Shown: positions 23,864 to 23,993 of the stretch, piece by piece
Layout of the letters: every line of letters starts with the position of its first letter
How positions within the stretch are numbered: the first letter of the stretch is position 1
Origin: Embleya sp040605455
GTDB taxonomy: Bacteria; Actinomycetota; Actinomycetes; Streptomycetales; Streptomycetaceae
Length of the DNA stretch: 23,993 nt
Direction: 5' to 3'
NCBI RefSeq assembly: GCF_040605455.1
Contig: NZ_JBEXCV010000138.1
Span: 1-23,993, forward strand
Notes under the pieces: model-generated
Told to the model about the DNA's origin: nothing
The model's input: the letters and a program-made list of their open reading frames with translations, nothing else
Database searches by the model: none
Translations under genes and position numbers: made by a program

Positions 23864-23948
23864 GGGGCATCGAGTGTTTCCGGATCCACGCCGAGATCGC
23901 AGGGACTATCAAGGACTCGGTGTACACCCTGAGCAAAGGGAGTATCCG

Positions 23949-23993
23949 ATGACCGACGTGGCGATTACGACGACCGGGTCGAGTCCGGTGGAG
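23949..23993 (+). CDS. Start of a rightward gene, cut by the window end
   Basis: ATG 23949 has an excellent ribosome-binding site (AAAGGGAG, 23935-23942) and opens MTDVAITTTGSSPVE with no stop before the window ends. Fifteen residues are too few for a function. It is divergent from the LAL regulator, which is a common position for a regulated transporter or biosynthetic gene. Confidence 0.6.
   Translation, partial: MTDVAITTTGSSPVE

Overview
The window is chromosomal DNA from a high-G+C actinomycete, most likely a streptomycete-type genus. The signs are strong third-position G/C in every gene, GTG starts, a secreted peptidase tail with Streptomyces-style Ig/jelly-roll domains, a large LuxR (LAL) regulator and a class II lanthipeptide locus. 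The genus cannot be fixed from sequence reading alone. No tRNA, rRNA, CRISPR array, transposase or replication origin was seen.

Layout. (1) 1-2400: the 3' end of a secreted peptidase-like gene, a strong terminator, then a YhgE/Pip-type membrane protein. (2) 2527-4050, minus strand: a two-gene unit of a small ACT-domain protein and a PEP-mutase/isocitrate-lyase family enzyme. It is preceded by a leader region with a short Ile-Ile-Thr peptide frame and a terminator hairpin with a T-rich tail, which looks like transcription attenuation. (3) 4163-8260, minus strand: a tight four-gene operon encoding an M19 membrane-dipeptidase-type enzyme, an M20 deacylase, a GNAT-type N-acyltransferase and an N-succinylamino-acid racemase. 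Together these match the known N-succinylation route that converts D-amino acids irreversibly to L-amino acids, with a dipeptidase in front that could supply the D-amino acid from L,D-dipeptides. (4) 8653-10088: an acyl-CoA-dehydrogenase-like protein with a degenerate C-terminus, converging on the C-terminal remnant of an ECF transporter S component. (5) 10779-14189: a LodA/LodB pair, i.e. a cysteine-tryptophylquinone (CTQ) amino-acid oxidase and the flavoprotein that matures it. (6) 14310-14934: a decayed acyl-CoA ligase. (7) 15224-20518: a compact class II lanthipeptide locus. It has a 67-residue precursor with a mersacidin-type leader and a Cys-rich C-terminus, a LanM synthetase, six 26-bp tandem repeats, and a convergent ABC exporter that lacks a C39 peptidase domain. 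(8) 20719-23670: a LAL regulator, followed by a doubtful small ORF and the first 15 codons of a rightward gene.

How the parts may work together. Regions 5 and 7-8 form a plausible antagonism island. LodA-type enzymes release hydrogen peroxide, the lanthipeptide is a candidate antimicrobial or signal, the ABC protein is the likely exporter, and the LAL protein is a candidate regulator. Regions 2 and 3 are amino-acid metabolism. The decayed genes in regions 4 and 6 suggest that the segment around the lodA-lanM block has been rearranged. The most novel items are the lanthipeptide core, the attenuator in front of the ACT/PEPM pair, and the dipeptidase coupled to the D-to-L amino-acid pathway.
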